A DNA stretch of 64,000 nucleotides from Marinobacter confluentis. Lineage in GTDB: Bacteria > Pseudomonadota > Gammaproteobacteria > Pseudomonadales > Oleiphilaceae. The position numbers and the translations under genes are program-made. The notes beneath the pieces are model-generated. The model worked only from the letters and a program-made list of their open reading frames with translations, made no database searches and was not told where the DNA came from. Location of the stretch: contig NZ_SRPF01000002.1 of assembly GCF_004785685.1 (NCBI RefSeq), positions 248,001 through 312,000 of the forward strand. Reading direction: 5' to 3'. Below are positions 1 through 8,763 of this stretch, piece by piece. Numbering within the stretch: position 1 is the first letter of the stretch; each line of letters opens with the position of its first letter.

Positions 1-883
1 ACAACTTGAATGTAAAGTCACGATGTATTGACTCTACTTGGACCGGATCGCCAGAGTATTTTCGGATAACCGGCTGTACCGCTGGTGTCATGGCAGAGGT
101 TAAAAGCATTAACGGGTATCTCATTAATTGGTATGATTTATCATATGCTCCAAGCAGCTCCGCTCCCAGATATTTTCCAATCAAAATATTGTCGAGATTA
201 CGTGAAAAATAATTTATGAAATTGAAGCCAAACTGGTATCCACAAAACCCCAACAATGGCTTGATGGCCGAGAACTTCCTTCCCGGCATTGGGCTGCCGA
301 ATTCTGTATTAATCGAAAAATACCAGCTTATAAAAAAACGGGCTACAGCGTTTACGGTAGCCTTGGCTGCCAGAGCGTGCAGCGGATCAACCAACTGTAC
401 CAACCCAATTGTAAAGCTCGTACTGATTATTTCCGCCGCTATGCCGACATTTGCAATACGAAAGAAGGCTTGTTCACGCAGTAAAAACGCTGTGGGAATA
501 ATGCTGCCAGCAAAGAAAAGCAGGCTAACTGCAATATAAGGCACAACTTTATCAACACGGGGCATTTCGTAAAATGCCACAAAAATTGGACCAAGAAGTA
601 AAAATAATAATGCTAATACAAATCCAATAAATAATGTTAATCCAAAGAGGCCGTCCCGATCAGCAGACTCCAATCGATTAATATTTATTATCGCAGGCCC
701 AAGGCCTGCTTCAGCCATTAGTTGGAAGAAGGTGAAAAAAACCATTATGGCTGCAACAGTACCAAAAATGTCTGGCGTGAAAATTCTTGCCAAAATCATC
801 ATAGAAAACAAGCTAACAAGATACGATGCATAGCGTCCGAGCATGCTCTTGAAAATTGCTTTATATAGTGGCCTAGTTTTCAC
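1..883 (-). CDS. Wzx-type polysaccharide flippase, 3' end cut by window edge
   Basis: This partial gene encodes a MOP-superfamily flippase that would move lipid-linked O-antigen units across the inner membrane. The frame is open from a GTG at 883 to position 1, giving about 294 residues. Hydrophobic segments lie near residues 18-35, 41-60, 80-103 and 113-135. The stretch at residues 224-262 (NYFSRNLDNILIGKYLG followed by LGAYDKSYQLM) is typical of Wzx/RfbX/WzxC proteins. The GTG start shares one base with the TAG of the upstream glycosyltransferase, so translation is probably coupled. An ATG at codon 14 is an alternative start but would clip the first helix. The family call is firm; the substrate is inferred from the cluster. 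Confidence 0.85.
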   Translation of the reverse strand, partial: MKTRPLYKAIFKSMLGRYASYLVSLFSMMILARIFTPDIFGTVAAIMVFFTFFQLMAEAGLGPAIININRLESADRDGLFGLTLFIGFVLALLFLLLGPIFVAFYEMPRVDKVVPYIAVSLLFFAGSIIPTAFLLREQAFFRIANVGIAAEIISTSFTIGLVQLVDPLHALAAKATVNAVARFFISWYFSINTEFGSPMPGRKFSAIKPLLGFCGYQFGFNFINYFSRNLDNILIGKYLGAELLGAYDKSYQLMRYPLMLLTSAMTPAVQPVIRKYSGDPVQVESIHRDFTFKL

Positions 884-1830
884 TAGAGACTGTAACGGTC
901 GCGCGATTGATTAAAAACCTTCCTGATCACTGAACTGTAGATTCGAGGATATAGAAAAATTAAACGGAACTTTAGCTCGAAATCGATTTCGCTAGAACTG
1001 ACTATACCTATAAATGCCTTTGCTGTATTAATTGGATTCTTACCGATTCCAAGTCGCCAAGGTTGTGCTTGAGCAAAAGCTAAGCTTGCCGCAAGCCTTT
1101 TAGGCTTATCATTTGGGAAAGCAATCTCATAATTTTTGAAAACATCACTTATAAGACCTGACGAATTATAACTCCAATCTTTAATATTCCCCTGACTCAC
1201 TAATACCTGATACTTTGGTGCGTAAAATGTAAAACCTCGCAACATACAGTCTGTCAAAAAGAAAATAAACGGATATATGTTGTGATGCTTTGGATTTTTT
1301 ATGTACTTATCATACAAAGAACTTCTCGCGACAACCAAACCACTCAACTGATGACCAAATCTTGAAAGCTCACAAACAGTCTTGAATCCAGGCTCATATT
1401 TTTTGACAGCGAAGGTTGCAGCCCTTTTTGGTACTATTTTTCCATCCATTAAAATATTGGAAAATCCAGGTATTACACAGAGTGCTTTTTCAGTTTTTAT
1501 CACATTCAACACAAAGCTCAAGTATCCAGCCGGGATAAAATCGTCATCTCCAAGATACATTACGTAGTCGGCTTTTGATTTACTGAGCAAATATATGCAA
1601 TTTTTTTCACCACCTATATTTTCTTCTTGAACATAGAATTCCAATTGGTAGTCAATGGATTTTTCGAACTCTCTCATGCGCTCCACGGTGTCGTCACAAG
1701 ATGCATTATCAGATACTATAACTTTTATATATTTTTCCAATCCCTCATCTTGTATGAGATTATTCAAATGCCTCAAATTCTTTATTAGGAAGCTTGATCT
1801 ATTGTAGGTGGGCAACAAAATATCGATCAT
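883..1830 (-). CDS. Family 2 glycosyltransferase
   Basis: This 315-residue protein has a GT-A fold glycosyltransferase signature. It has an N-terminal LLPTYNR strand-turn (residues 5-11), a nucleotide-binding VSDNAS stretch near 39-44 and a GDDDF metal-binding acidic motif at 94-98. No membrane segments are obvious, so it is probably a cytoplasmic or peripheral enzyme adding one sugar of the O-unit. It lies between the split transketolase and the flippase, with 40 bp to the former and a one-base stop/start overlap with the latter. Donor and acceptor cannot be read from the sequence; the CDP-dideoxyhexose made by this operon is a candidate donor. Confidence 0.85.
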   Translation of the reverse strand: MIDILLPTYNRSSFLIKNLRHLNNLIQDEGLEKYIKVIVSDNASCDDTVERMREFEKSIDYQLEFYVQEENIGGEKNCIYLLSKSKADYVMYLGDDDFIPAGYLSFVLNVIKTEKALCVIPGFSNILMDGKIVPKRAATFAVKKYEPGFKTVCELSRFGHQLSGLVVARSSLYDKYIKNPKHHNIYPFIFFLTDCMLRGFTFYAPKYQVLVSQGNIKDWSYNSSGLISDVFKNYEIAFPNDKPKRLAASLAFAQAQPWRLGIGKNPINTAKAFIGIVSSSEIDFELKFRLIFLYPRIYSSVIRKVFNQSRDRYSL

Positions 1831-1870
1831 AGGTTTAATCTTTTATCAAATATTTCACTTTTAATTGCAG

Positions 1871-2761
1871 CTATTTGGGCCCGATTCCGCCTAGGATATT
1901 GAGTGCGTTTTGGCTACCTACACTTCCGCAAACTTCGCGATTCAAAGCTTCAACAATAATCCGCCCCGTGAGGCCTGAGTGGCATGAAGCTGCTTCCAAC
2001 AACCACGAACCAAACCCACAGTCATACAAGTGGTCTTCTATGGTATTCACCGCAGAACAATCAGCTATCTGCTCATTCTGCATGGGTTTGGCGGCCATCC
2101 CCCATAGCGGCAATGAGTTCACTGAAAAATCCGGGTCCGTTGAAGCCTGCCAACGATCCATCGCAATGGCTAGAGTCGCCCCGGTGCTTAGAAGCACATT
2201 ACGACCAGATTCCAATGCTCCAGCAACATGAAGCCATTTCCCTGGCACGACGTCGGGCACCTTTTCGTGAAACGACCTTTCACCTGCTTTGCCCAGGCGA
2301 AGATACGAAGGCTGTGGGTTTTCAATTAAATAGCGCAGGCATGCCCGCACTTCAAGAGGATCGCCCGGAGCTGCAATCAACATATTGGGCAAACACCTAA
2401 ACAGCCCGTAATCCTGAATCGCGTGGTGTGAGTATCCCAGAGCCCCGTAGGCCAACCCGCCACCGACCGCGACAACAGTTACCGATAAATTGTGATAATC
2501 CACATCATTTCGGATTTGTTCTGCACAGCGAAAGCTGGGGAAGTTCGCAATGGAGTAGGTGAAAACATGATACCCCTCCGAGGCCATTCCGGCGGCCAGT
2601 CCGGTCATGTTCTGTTCGGCGACTCCCGCATTAATAAATCGATCGGGAAACTCCTCTGCAAATGGTTCAACAACGCCGTAACCGAGGTCGCCTACAACGA
2701 GTGCGATTTGCGGATTAATTCGGGCTAGCTGTATAAGCTCATCAATAAAGGCATCACGCAT
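1871..2761 (-). CDS. Split transketolase, C-terminal (Pyr/C) subunit
   Basis: This 296-residue protein corresponds to the pyrimidine-binding and C-terminal domains of transketolase. The GVAEQNM motif (residues 46-52) carries the glutamate (E49) that in transketolases activates thiamine diphosphate through N1'. It pairs with the N-terminal subunit encoded immediately upstream; the reading frames overlap by 8 bp, which suggests equimolar expression of a heteromer. Split transketolases occur both in carbohydrate catabolism (apulose-4-phosphate transketolase is one example) and in sugar-modification clusters. Its position inside a nucleotide-sugar operon argues for two-carbon ketol transfer in building or modifying an O-antigen sugar rather than the pentose phosphate pathway. 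That role is inference. Confidence 0.85.
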   Translation of the reverse strand: MRDAFIDELIQLARINPQIALVVGDLGYGVVEPFAEEFPDRFINAGVAEQNMTGLAAGMASEGYHVFTYSIANFPSFRCAEQIRNDVDYHNLSVTVVAVGGGLAYGALGYSHHAIQDYGLFRCLPNMLIAAPGDPLEVRACLRYLIENPQPSYLRLGKAGERSFHEKVPDVVPGKWLHVAGALESGRNVLLSTGATLAIAMDRWQASTDPDFSVNSLPLWGMAAKPMQNEQIADCSAVNTIEDHLYDCGFGSWLLEAASCHSGLTGRIIVEALNREVCGSVGSQNALNILGGIGPK

Positions 2762-3560
2762 TAGCTAATTCCTTTAAAGCTTGTCCTAACTGCTCATCGC
2801 TAGGCGGTCGGTAGTGCCAAAGCACGCTGTTCTCCATAAAACTGACACCTTTGCCTTTAATGGTGTGAGCGATAATAATCTTTGGCACCCCTTTTGGGCT
2901 CTCGGCGTCAAACGCCGTAACGAGCTGGAAATGATCATGGCCATCAACCTCTGACACTTGCCAACCAAAAGCAGAAAATTTGTCAGTCAGAGGCTCGAGG
3001 GCTAAGGTGTCGTGAACGCTACTAAGGCTCTGAATCTTATTGTAGTCGATGATTGCGACAAGATTATCCAGCTTATGATGAGCGGCAAACATCAAAGCTT
3101 CCCAATTCGAGCCCTCGTCCAGTTCACCGTCACTCAGCAAAACATAAGTTTTCCAAGCCATACCCTTCCTTTTCGCGGCTAATGCCTTGCCCACGCCAAA
3201 TGGAAGCCCATGGCCGAGAGACCCTGTTGAAAACTCCACACCTGGTACTTTGTGGCTGATGTGATTCATCATCGGCGACCAATCGTCTCCGTAGGTTAGA
3301 AGCTCTTCTTTGCAAATGTAACCTAACTCTGCCAGGACGGAATAAACCGCAACACAAGCATGACCTTTACTCAGCAAAAACCGGTCTCTTTCATCCCACT
3401 GTGGCGTCGATGGGTCAACCCGCATCACTTCACCATATAAAACTGCAATAATATCACTGATTGATAAAGCACTACCGATGTGGGATGCCCGTGCTTTATT
3501 CACCATCTTAAGTGATTGGATACGAATTCTTCGGGCAAGCTCAATAGTGTCAATTTTCAT
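2754..3560 (-). CDS. Split transketolase, N-terminal (PP) subunit
   Basis: This 268-residue protein is the thiamine-diphosphate-binding half of a transketolase. Visible family residues include H27 (ASHIGSALS), H67 (SKGHA) and H117 (GSLGHGLP). The diphosphate/metal motif begins SDGELDEGSNWEA near 143-155 and ends in DYNK near 172-175. The usual GDG opens here as SDG, a common variant. The gene overlaps the FkbM methyltransferase upstream by 11 bp and the C-terminal subunit downstream by 8 bp, so the block behaves as one translationally coupled unit. The family is clear; the donor ketose and acceptor are unknown. Confidence 0.87.
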   Translation of the reverse strand: MKIDTIELARRIRIQSLKMVNKARASHIGSALSISDIIAVLYGEVMRVDPSTPQWDERDRFLLSKGHACVAVYSVLAELGYICKEELLTYGDDWSPMMNHISHKVPGVEFSTGSLGHGLPFGVGKALAAKRKGMAWKTYVLLSDGELDEGSNWEALMFAAHHKLDNLVAIIDYNKIQSLSSVHDTLALEPLTDKFSAFGWQVSEVDGHDHFQLVTAFDAESPKGVPKIIIAHTIKGKGVSFMENSVLWHYRPPSDEQLGQALKELANA

Positions 3561-4491
3561 GAAAGTTTTCTACAAACTGAATTTGTTTGGAATGCTTTTC
3601 TTTATGAAGGAATATATAATTTGTTTCTGACGTTTTATCAGAAATTTTTCCTAGAATTCTACATCCGGATCCAGATATGGCGAAGCAGCTATACCCAAGA
3701 TTATCAAAATAATCCAAAAGGTCATTTGGGTGATAGGAAAATGATTTAGACCATTTTCGTAATAACTCTGTAAAAATTATCGGTGTGTAGCGCTCTATCG
3801 TTTTCTCTCCTCCACGAAAGACCAAAAGCTCTGCTCCTTCAACATCACACTTTATAACGTCAGGAGCAACCGAATAATTCGCGCACCAATCATCTAGCGT
3901 CAGTATCAAGGACTTAACTGGCTTCGCATTCGCATCCGCCGCCACATTTTTCAGGGACGCATTTGTGTTGCTCGTAGGCGCAACATAAAAATCAACGCTA
4001 CCACTAGTATCAGACAACCCGTAATTAAAACAACTAATTCGTGAGCCGAGTTGATTTAACGAAACATTAGATAGAAGAAAAGTAAAGCTTTTGGGAATAG
4101 GCTCAAACGCGTAAATGTGAGCCTCAGGAGCTTGTTTGGCGAAGCGCAATGAGAACCAGCCAATATTTGCGCCAACATCGAGAATAGAACTTGCCTTGGC
4201 TGATAGAGCATCCATTATTTTGGATTCAGTTGGCTCATAGCTATCAAAATTTAGTATTTCTATGGGAGCTACACGGTTTTCATCCCGCGGAGCGATCATT
4301 TTGATTCGATCGTCCCCAATATCAAAAATCACACCTTCGTTCGAGATATTGATCTCGCGAATGTCGGTTTCCTTGATGAAATCCGAATAATCGAAAAGTA
4401 TCTGATGCATGCTGGATGCCTGCTGGATATAGTCCGGCTTTTTTATGCCTCCGCTTTTATATAATTTTTTTAATATTTTAAGGTTACTCAT
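3550..4491 (-). CDS. FkbM family SAM-dependent methyltransferase
   Basis: This 313-residue protein has the FkbM-type methyltransferase core. A SAM-binding motif I reads DVGANIGWFS (residues 105-114). The acidic ribose-binding strand reads YAFEPIP (127-133), and a DVEGAE motif sits at 216-221. About 90 residues precede the catalytic domain. FkbM enzymes O-methylate hydroxyls, including sugar hydroxyls in polysaccharide clusters. The frame overlaps the upstream reductase by 8 bp and the downstream transketolase subunit by 11 bp, which ties it to the same pathway. It may methylate the dideoxy or branched sugar or the growing glycan; which one cannot be told. Confidence 0.85.
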   Translation of the reverse strand: MSNLKILKKLYKSGGIKKPDYIQQASSMHQILFDYSDFIKETDIREINISNEGVIFDIGDDRIKMIAPRDENRVAPIEILNFDSYEPTESKIMDALSAKASSILDVGANIGWFSLRFAKQAPEAHIYAFEPIPKSFTFLLSNVSLNQLGSRISCFNYGLSDTSGSVDFYVAPTSNTNASLKNVAADANAKPVKSLILTLDDWCANYSVAPDVIKCDVEGAELLVFRGGEKTIERYTPIIFTELLRKWSKSFSYHPNDLLDYFDNLGYSCFAISGSGCRILGKISDKTSETNYIFLHKEKHSKQIQFVENFHEN

Positions 4492-5539
4492 TGCTAGAAT
4501 AGCTCTCTATCATTCTACGAAATCCCATCTCAGGAGCCACTAAGGGCTTCCACCCTATCCTGGATAAATTAGCGATATCAGGGATCAGACGATTGAAGGT
4601 ACTTTTTAGATAGTTAGACTGCTGCGAACGCATTTCGACTTCAAGCTTTTTATCAGGATAAAGAGTGACTAGGAGATCAGCCAACTCCCTGACTGATAAC
4701 TCACCTTCCGGATTAGCAACGTTATATGGATTACCGCAAACTCCCTTTAAAAGAACAGTAAAAAAGCCAATCACAGCATCAGTGACGTAACAAAATGCTC
4801 GTCTGGCCGTACCGTCGCTATTCATGACTATATTTTCTCCCCGAATAATATTGAAAGCGAAGTCGGCAAAGACCCTCCCATCGTTTGGCTGCAATCCAGG
4901 GCCATAAGTATGAAAAGGACGAACAATAAAAGTCGGTATTTTGTATTGTTGACTCCAAGAAACGCAGAGCGTCTCGCCGAGCCTCTTGCTTTCTGCGTAA
5001 CAGCTTCTTACGGTCGCAGGGTCAAGTACGCCGTAATCTCCTTCTTGAAGGACGCTGTTGTCGGGCACCTTCCCGTACACTTCACTACTACTAACGAAAA
5101 GAAAACCCCGGGGATCCGAACTGTTTGTGAGGAGCTGAAGTAGTGCAGCTGTACCAACGCTGTTTGGGAGCAACGTGTCCACCGGGTTAGTTGAATAGAA
5201 CCGAGGACTGGCCAAACTCGCCGCATGAATGACATAGTTACAACCGGAGATGTTAGGTACTGCGATCTGGTTAAGATCCCACTCAAAGAACTCAAGATCC
5301 GGCACATCAAGACAATCGAACAGACTCTGCTTTGCCAGATCGATATTTCTCACGACAGCAATAACCCGAATCGGCCTGCCCAACTTACCAGACTGATTCA
5401 GTCGCAAAAGACTACGAACTAGATACCCACCGAGGAACCCTCCCGCTCCTGTTACCACTATCTTTGAACCGGACAACTTACCCCAGGGCAGATCTGCACC
5501 GATAATGTTTTGCAAATCCTCATCAATTATTTTGTTCAT
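4484..5539 (-). CDS. NAD(P)-dependent epimerase/dehydratase (extended SDR)
   Basis: This 351-residue extended short-chain dehydrogenase has a Rossmann GAGGFLG motif (31-37), an SSE triad segment (151-153) and a YAESK active site (Y181, K185). The chosen ATG at 5539 is preceded by AGGTG and lies 7 bp after the rfbH stop; a longer in-frame extension into rfbH is unlikely. RfbI and RfbH produce CDP-4-keto-3,6-dideoxyglucose, and such pathways end with a dedicated C-4 reductase of this superfamily (RfbJ abequose synthase, RfbS paratose synthase), so this is the best candidate for that step. It could instead act on a branched sugar or be an epimerase. Confidence 0.8.
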   Translation of the reverse strand: MNKIIDEDLQNIIGADLPWGKLSGSKIVVTGAGGFLGGYLVRSLLRLNQSGKLGRPIRVIAVVRNIDLAKQSLFDCLDVPDLEFFEWDLNQIAVPNISGCNYVIHAASLASPRFYSTNPVDTLLPNSVGTAALLQLLTNSSDPRGFLFVSSSEVYGKVPDNSVLQEGDYGVLDPATVRSCYAESKRLGETLCVSWSQQYKIPTFIVRPFHTYGPGLQPNDGRVFADFAFNIIRGENIVMNSDGTARRAFCYVTDAVIGFFTVLLKGVCGNPYNVANPEGELSVRELADLLVTLYPDKKLEVEMRSQQSNYLKSTFNRLIPDIANLSRIGWKPLVAPEMGFRRMIESYSSNE

Positions 5540-5546
5540 GGGGCAC

Positions 5547-6860
5547 CTAAAAATTGACCCCGAAAAACTCTTCCAGCTTCTCGCCCACAAAATCAAAGTG
5601 CTCCTGACCTAACGACGGCTGCAAGCCCAGCCAGAATGTTTGGTTCATGGTGCGGTCGGTATTGATCAGGTTCCCGACCACACGGTATTCCAGATTCTGG
5701 AAATAAGGCTGGCGAGTTAGGTTACCTGCAAACAGCAAACGCGTGCCGATCTTGTGTTGGTCAAGAAACTTGAGAAGGTCCACACGCTTTACGCCGGCGC
5801 TTTCTTTCACTGTGACAGGGAATCCAAACCATGAGGGTTCGCTATTGGGGGTTGCTTCAGCGACTTCGAGGAAGTCGCCCAGGCTCGCAAGTCTTTCTTT
5901 GAGTAGCTTGAAATTCCGCCTTCGGGTAGCAATGAACTCAGGCGCTCGATCCAGCTGTGCCAAACCGCAAGCTGCCTGCATGTCGGTAATTTTCAGATTG
6001 TATCCGAGGTGCGCGTAAACATACTTGTGATCATACCCGTGCGGTAAGGTGCCGAATTGCTGGCCGAAACGATTGCCACAGGTGTTATCGCAGCCAGGCG
6101 CACAATAGCAGTCACGGCCCCAATCGCGAAATGACTCAGCAATCATTTTTAACTGGGGGTTATTGGTGAATACAGCTCCACCTTCTCCCATTGTAATATG
6201 GTGCGCTGGATAAAAGCTCAGCGTAGCAATATCGCCCCAGGTGCCTACCATTTGCCCAGCAAAGGTTGCACCCAGGGCATCGCAACAGTCTTCGACCAAC
6301 CAAAGGTTGTACTTTTTACACAGCGCCTTCACTTTGGTGAGGTTGAACGGGTTACCCAAAGTGTGGGCAAGCATAATCGCTTTGGTTTTTGGCGTGATCG
6401 CATTTTCAATAAGGTCAGCATCAATATTATGAGTTTTACCCTCAACGTCTACGAAGACCGGTACTGCTCCAAACTGAACTATCGGGTTAACCGTCGTGGG
6501 GAACCCCGCTGCAACACCGATGACCTCATCACCCTTTTTAATAGCCCGCTCGCCGAGCTTTGAAGACGTTAAAGTACTAAAAGCAACTAAGTTAGCTGAG
6601 GAACCCGAGTTAACGGTTATCAAGTGATCCACACCAATAAATTCAGCAAGTTTTTGCTCGAACTCCTTATTGAATCGGCCTGTGGTCAGCCAACCATCAA
6701 GCGAAGCGTTAACCATCAGCTGCAACTCTCGCGCACCAATCACTTTACCAGAAGGTGGGATTGCCGACTCGCCTGGTACGAAAGTCTTGGGCGCCAAGGC
6801 TTTGGCAGCGTACTTCTCAACGAGTGTGTTTATTTCTTCCCGAATGCTTTCGAGTGTCAT
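5547..6860 (-). CDS. rfbH: CDP-4-keto-6-deoxyglucose-3-dehydrase (E1)
   Basis: This is the PMP-dependent iron-sulfur dehydrase that removes the C-3 hydroxyl of CDP-4-keto-6-deoxyglucose, working with the RfbI reductase. The 437-residue protein has the aspartate aminotransferase fold. The usual PLP lysine is replaced by histidine at H220 (SFYPAHH), the hallmark of this 3-dehydrase group. Cysteines C193, C251, C253 and C261 follow the C-X57-C-X1-C-X7-C spacing of the family [2Fe-2S] site. Length and motifs are complete. It sits 39 bp downstream of rfbG and 7 bp before the reductase gene in a leftward operon. Confidence 0.95.
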   Translation of the reverse strand: MTLESIREEINTLVEKYAAKALAPKTFVPGESAIPPSGKVIGARELQLMVNASLDGWLTTGRFNKEFEQKLAEFIGVDHLITVNSGSSANLVAFSTLTSSKLGERAIKKGDEVIGVAAGFPTTVNPIVQFGAVPVFVDVEGKTHNIDADLIENAITPKTKAIMLAHTLGNPFNLTKVKALCKKYNLWLVEDCCDALGATFAGQMVGTWGDIATLSFYPAHHITMGEGGAVFTNNPQLKMIAESFRDWGRDCYCAPGCDNTCGNRFGQQFGTLPHGYDHKYVYAHLGYNLKITDMQAACGLAQLDRAPEFIATRRRNFKLLKERLASLGDFLEVAEATPNSEPSWFGFPVTVKESAGVKRVDLLKFLDQHKIGTRLLFAGNLTRQPYFQNLEYRVVGNLINTDRTMNQTFWLGLQPSLGQEHFDFVGEKLEEFFGVNF

Positions 6861-6899
6861 GGGTCGCCTGCATTACATTCTTTGACGTGAGTGTTTGGC

Positions 6900-7967
6900 T
6901 CAATGAGCTTGGTACTGTTCTATCTGATCCAGTGTTATTTGGCGCGCATCGCCTTGGCCGAGCCACCACTGATGCCATTCGACGATCATCTCTAATGCTT
7001 TAGCCAGCGGCCAGCGCGGCTGCCACTCCAGAATGCAGTTGGCTTTAGATACGTCCAACTTCAACAACTGAGCTTCATGGGGTTGCGGGCCCTCGTCCAA
7101 CTGCCAACTGGCTCCCTCTCCCCAATGCTTAACCATGTGGCCTAGTATCCATTCTACAGGCTGAACATCTTCATCCTTTGGGCCAAAATTCCAGCCTTCA
7201 GCAAAAGCTTGTCCTTCTGTGTACAGTTTTTCGGCTAGCACTAGATATCCACTGAGTGGTTCCAAAACATGCTGCCAAGGCCGAACTGCAGAAGGGTTCC
7301 GAATGACAACTGGCTGGCCTCGCTCGAAAGCTCTAAGGATATCGGGAATCAGACGATCATCTGCCCAGTCTCCACCGCCAATGACGTTGCCGGCACGTGC
7401 CGAAGCTACTGAGGCTGAGTCTGGTTTGTTAAAAAATGAGTTTCTATAAGCAGCCGTCACCAGTTCAGAGCAACCTTTGCTGTTGCTGTATGGGTCATGC
7501 CCGCCCATCGCTTCATGTTCCCTATATCCCCAAATCCATTCGCGGTTTTCATAGCACTTGTCAGTGGTAACGTTAACGATCGCTTCAAGACTTGGGCAGT
7601 GACGCGCCGCTTCAAGCACATGCACGGTTCCCATCACGTTGGTACTGTATGTTTCAACTGGCTCCCGATAAGAAAAACGCACCAGAGGTTGCGCAGCCAT
7701 GTGAAACAGGATGTCAGGATTAAAAGCTTTCATAGCATTTGAAACTGCTGCGAGATCGCGGATGTCGCCAATTTCTGATTCCATACCCTCAGCCACCTTA
7801 GCCTCGTTAAACAGTGCGGGTGCGGTGGGGGGCTCGAGTGCAAACCCCTTAACTTGGGCTCCCATGCTTTGAAGCCACAGCGATAACCAACTGCCTTTAA
7901 AGCCTGTGTGTCCGGTTACAAACACCTTTTTACCGCGCCAAAAAGCGGCATTAACCGATGAAACCAT
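6900..7967 (-). CDS. rfbG: CDP-glucose 4,6-dehydratase
   Basis: The enzyme converts CDP-D-glucose to CDP-4-keto-6-deoxy-D-glucose, the second step of CDP-3,6-dideoxyhexose synthesis. The 355-residue protein has an NAD-binding GHTGFKG motif (19-25), TTDK (134-137) and a YSNSK active-site tyrosine/lysine pair (Y160, K164), as in the family. I chose the ATG at 7967, four bases after the rfbF stop, because an upstream extension would run into rfbF and add 42 residues unlike the family. The length matches characterised CDP-glucose dehydratases. The substrate follows from the adjacent cytidylyltransferase. Confidence 0.95.
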   Translation of the reverse strand: MVSSVNAAFWRGKKVFVTGHTGFKGSWLSLWLQSMGAQVKGFALEPPTAPALFNEAKVAEGMESEIGDIRDLAAVSNAMKAFNPDILFHMAAQPLVRFSYREPVETYSTNVMGTVHVLEAARHCPSLEAIVNVTTDKCYENREWIWGYREHEAMGGHDPYSNSKGCSELVTAAYRNSFFNKPDSASVASARAGNVIGGGDWADDRLIPDILRAFERGQPVVIRNPSAVRPWQHVLEPLSGYLVLAEKLYTEGQAFAEGWNFGPKDEDVQPVEWILGHMVKHWGEGASWQLDEGPQPHEAQLLKLDVSKANCILEWQPRWPLAKALEMIVEWHQWWLGQGDARQITLDQIEQYQAH

Positions 7968-7971
7968 TTGC

Positions 7972-8745
7972 TTATTCCCAGTTTTGCCAGGGAGCCCTGC
8001 CGCTTTCCCAAAGCTCTTCAAGCAGGTGTTTGTCTCGCAAAGTATCCATGGGTTGCCAGAAACCATGGTGCTCATATGCCATGAGTTCACCATCTTCCGC
8101 CAGATTCATCAGTGGGGCCTGTTCCCATACGCTGGAATCGTCTCTCAAGTAATCAAGTACCTTTGGCGATAACACGAAAAATCCGCAATTTATCATGGCA
8201 CCATCGCCTTTAGGCTTTTCTTTAAAGCTCATTACCTGGTGTTTTTCGATATCCATTGCTCCGAAACGACCCGGCGGATAGGTTGCAGTAAGAGTCGCGG
8301 CCTTGCCATGTTCGTTGTGAAAACGAAGTGTGTCACCGATATTAATGTCACCCACACCATCACCATAGGTAAAACAAAAAGCTTTTTCGTCCTTGACATA
8401 TTTGGCGACGCGGCGCAAACGCCCGCCCGTCATAGAATCCTCACCAGTATCAACCAATGTAACGTTCCAGGGCTCAGCCCTTTTATTGTGTACTTCCATT
8501 TTATTGTCACGCATATTAAAGGTGACATCAGACATGTGCAGAAAATAATTGGCGAAGTACTCTTTTATAACGTAACCCTTGTAGCCACAACAGATCACAA
8601 AGTCATTGACACCGTGCATTGAATACATCTTCATAATATGCCAAAGAATGGGCTTACCGCCGATCTCGACCATTGGCTTCGGACGTATACTGGTTTCTTC
8701 ACTCAGACGCGTACCCATGCCGCCTGCCAAGATTACTGCCTTCAT
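7972..8745 (-). CDS. rfbF: Glucose-1-phosphate cytidylyltransferase
   Basis: This enzyme makes CDP-glucose from CTP and glucose-1-phosphate, the entry step of the CDP-dideoxyhexose pathway. The 257-residue protein opens with the nucleotidyltransferase signature [13 protein letters not shown], followed by RPKPM. It continues with the family [13 protein letters not shown] block and [10 protein letters not shown], where the acidic metal-binding residues lie. It is full length. Its gene lies 18 bp after rfbI and 4 bp before rfbG. The cytidylyl rather than thymidylyl specificity is inferred from close resemblance to RfbF and from the CDP-specific enzymes next door. Confidence 0.95.
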   Translation of the reverse strand: MKAVILAGGMGTRLSEETSIRPKPMVEIGGKPILWHIMKMYSMHGVNDFVICCGYKGYVIKEYFANYFLHMSDVTFNMRDNKMEVHNKRAEPWNVTLVDTGEDSMTGGRLRRVAKYVKDEKAFCFTYGDGVGDINIGDTLRFHNEHGKAATLTATYPPGRFGAMDIEKHQVMSFKEKPKGDGAMINCGFFVLSPKVLDYLRDDSSVWEQAPLMNLAEDGELMAYEHHGFWQPMDTLRDKHLLEELWESGRAPWQNWE

Positions 8746-8763
8746 CGGTCCTCCAGCATTGAA

